A stretch of DNA of 6,099 nucleotides. It comes from an uncultured Alphaproteobacteria bacterium (GTDB taxonomy: Bacteria > Pseudomonadota > Alphaproteobacteria > Rs-D84). Made by a program: the position numbers and the translations under genes. Of this stretch, positions 5,585-6,099 are shown in pieces (position 1 is the first letter of the stretch; every line of letters begins with the position of its first letter). The stretch is from contig CALCEG010000009.1 of the NCBI GenBank assembly GCA_937900435.1, positions 1 to 6,099 on the forward strand. Reading direction: 5' to 3'. The notes under the pieces were generated by a model, which saw only the letters and a program-made list of their open reading frames with translations, had not been told where the DNA came from and did no database searches.

Positions 5585-6099
5585 TTAGAACTGAACGTTC
5601 AGACGTACACCTAATTCGGCTTTAACATCTGTACCGTTTTGTGATTGTTTATGTGATTCATCGAATGTGTATTCGCCATAAACAGACACTTGCATTTTAT
5701 CATTCAGTTGATATGCACCAGTCAGGTTCAATACATATTCATCAAACCCATCTTCCATGTCTGCAACAGTTTCCAGCAACTTTGCTAAAACTAATGGGTT
5801 AGCAGCGCTTACATCACCTGATGCGATACTTTCAACAGCATTGTCTGAATGATGTTTGAACGTGAAACCACCACCAATTGACCAGCGGTCATCGATTTGA
5901 TAAAACGCCTTTAACCCGGCATTGATTTCTGTTGTAGATTTCAAATTAACGGAAATTTCTGATGGGAATCCCAAAGCAGCGGCCGGAACAACGCCCATTC
6001 CCATGGCAGACAAATCAAAAGAAACTAATTCTATTGTATTATTGTCATTACCGAATGTGCGCAATGCTTCTACGAATGCAGCGGTGCTGAGCTTTGACC
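5585..6099 (-). CDS. Outer-membrane beta-barrel protein, C-terminal part; N-terminus off the right edge
   Basis: The frame is open from base 6099 to the TAA at 5587-5585, giving 170 codons in the window. It stays open upstream of a TTG at 6064-6062 that could be mistaken for a start, reading ...STAAFVEALRTFGND, so the true start lies beyond the window. The sequence shows amphipathic beta-strands of alternating hydrophobic residues, for example around INAGLKAFYQ, WSIGGGFTFK, VLNLTGAYQ and MQVSVYGEYTF, joined by short Asp/Asn-containing turns (IDDR, LNDK) and longer polar loops. It ends in ELGVRLNVQF, a final strand with C-terminal Phe, the recognition signal of the BAM complex. The layout could fit a FadL/OmpP1-like transporter or another barrel, but the diagnostic N-terminal half is missing and I do not assign a family. 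It converges on the large repeat gene and has its own terminator. Confidence 0.8.
   Translation of the reverse strand, partial: SKLSTAAFVEALRTFGNDNNTIELVSFDLSAMGMGVVPAAALGFPSEISVNLKSTTEINAGLKAFYQIDDRWSIGGGFTFKHHSDNAVESIASGDVSAANPLVLAKLLETVADMEDGFDEYVLNLTGAYQLNDKMQVSVYGEYTFDESHKQSQNGTDVKAELGVRLNVQF

Noticed and set aside
6062..6064. TTG as the start of the outer-membrane protein
   Set aside because: The frame stays open to the window edge with protein-like sequence, there is no ribosome binding site, and a signal peptide is absent after the TTG, so the gene is partial.

Overview
The window holds three protein-coding genes and almost no other DNA. A partial flavoprotein gene lies on the minus strand and runs off the left edge. 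One very large complete gene (1431 codons) on the plus strand fills the middle. A partial outer-membrane beta-barrel gene lies on the minus strand and runs off the right edge. The outer-membrane protein ends in the Phe-terminated strand typical of BAM substrates, and the large protein has a classical Sec signal peptide, so the host is a Gram-negative bacterium. The DNA is moderately AT-rich. The mix of BspA-like leucine-rich repeats, PKD-like domains and Cys-rich blocks resembles exported proteins of uncultured gut-associated bacteria, possibly AT-rich Alphaproteobacteria. That placement is recalled resemblance, not a proven assignment.

Layout: 1-1065 (-) is a HI0933/YhiN-type FAD-dependent oxidoreductase lacking its C-terminus. 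1066-1186 is a divergent intergenic region with a candidate plus-strand promoter (TTGATT-N18-TATGAT), a purine-rich ribosome binding site for the large gene, and a much weaker minus-strand promoter candidate. 1187-5482 (+) is the large secreted repeat protein. 5483-5584 is a convergent intergenic region with a 9-bp GC-rich hairpin whose T-tract favours termination of the minus-strand gene. 5585-6099 (-) is the C-terminal part of the beta-barrel protein.

The large protein is the feature of interest. Its order is signal peptide, short Cys motif, PKD-like domain 1, LRR array A, Cys-rich linker, PKD-like domain 2, LRR array B, and a Cys-rich tail with 35 cysteines. A PKD+LRR module has been duplicated. 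The two arrays use the same repeat with different exact periods: 31 residues (93 bp) in A and 29 residues (87 bp) in B, with one 30-residue intermediate in A. I see no membrane anchor, lipobox or sorting motif at the C-terminus, so how the protein is held or released is unknown. An adhesin or host/cell-surface interaction role is inference from BspA-like proteins.

Nothing shows that the three genes work as one pathway: the flavoprotein is divergent from the large gene and the beta-barrel gene is convergent with it. I see no tRNA, rRNA, CRISPR array, insertion sequence or attachment site.
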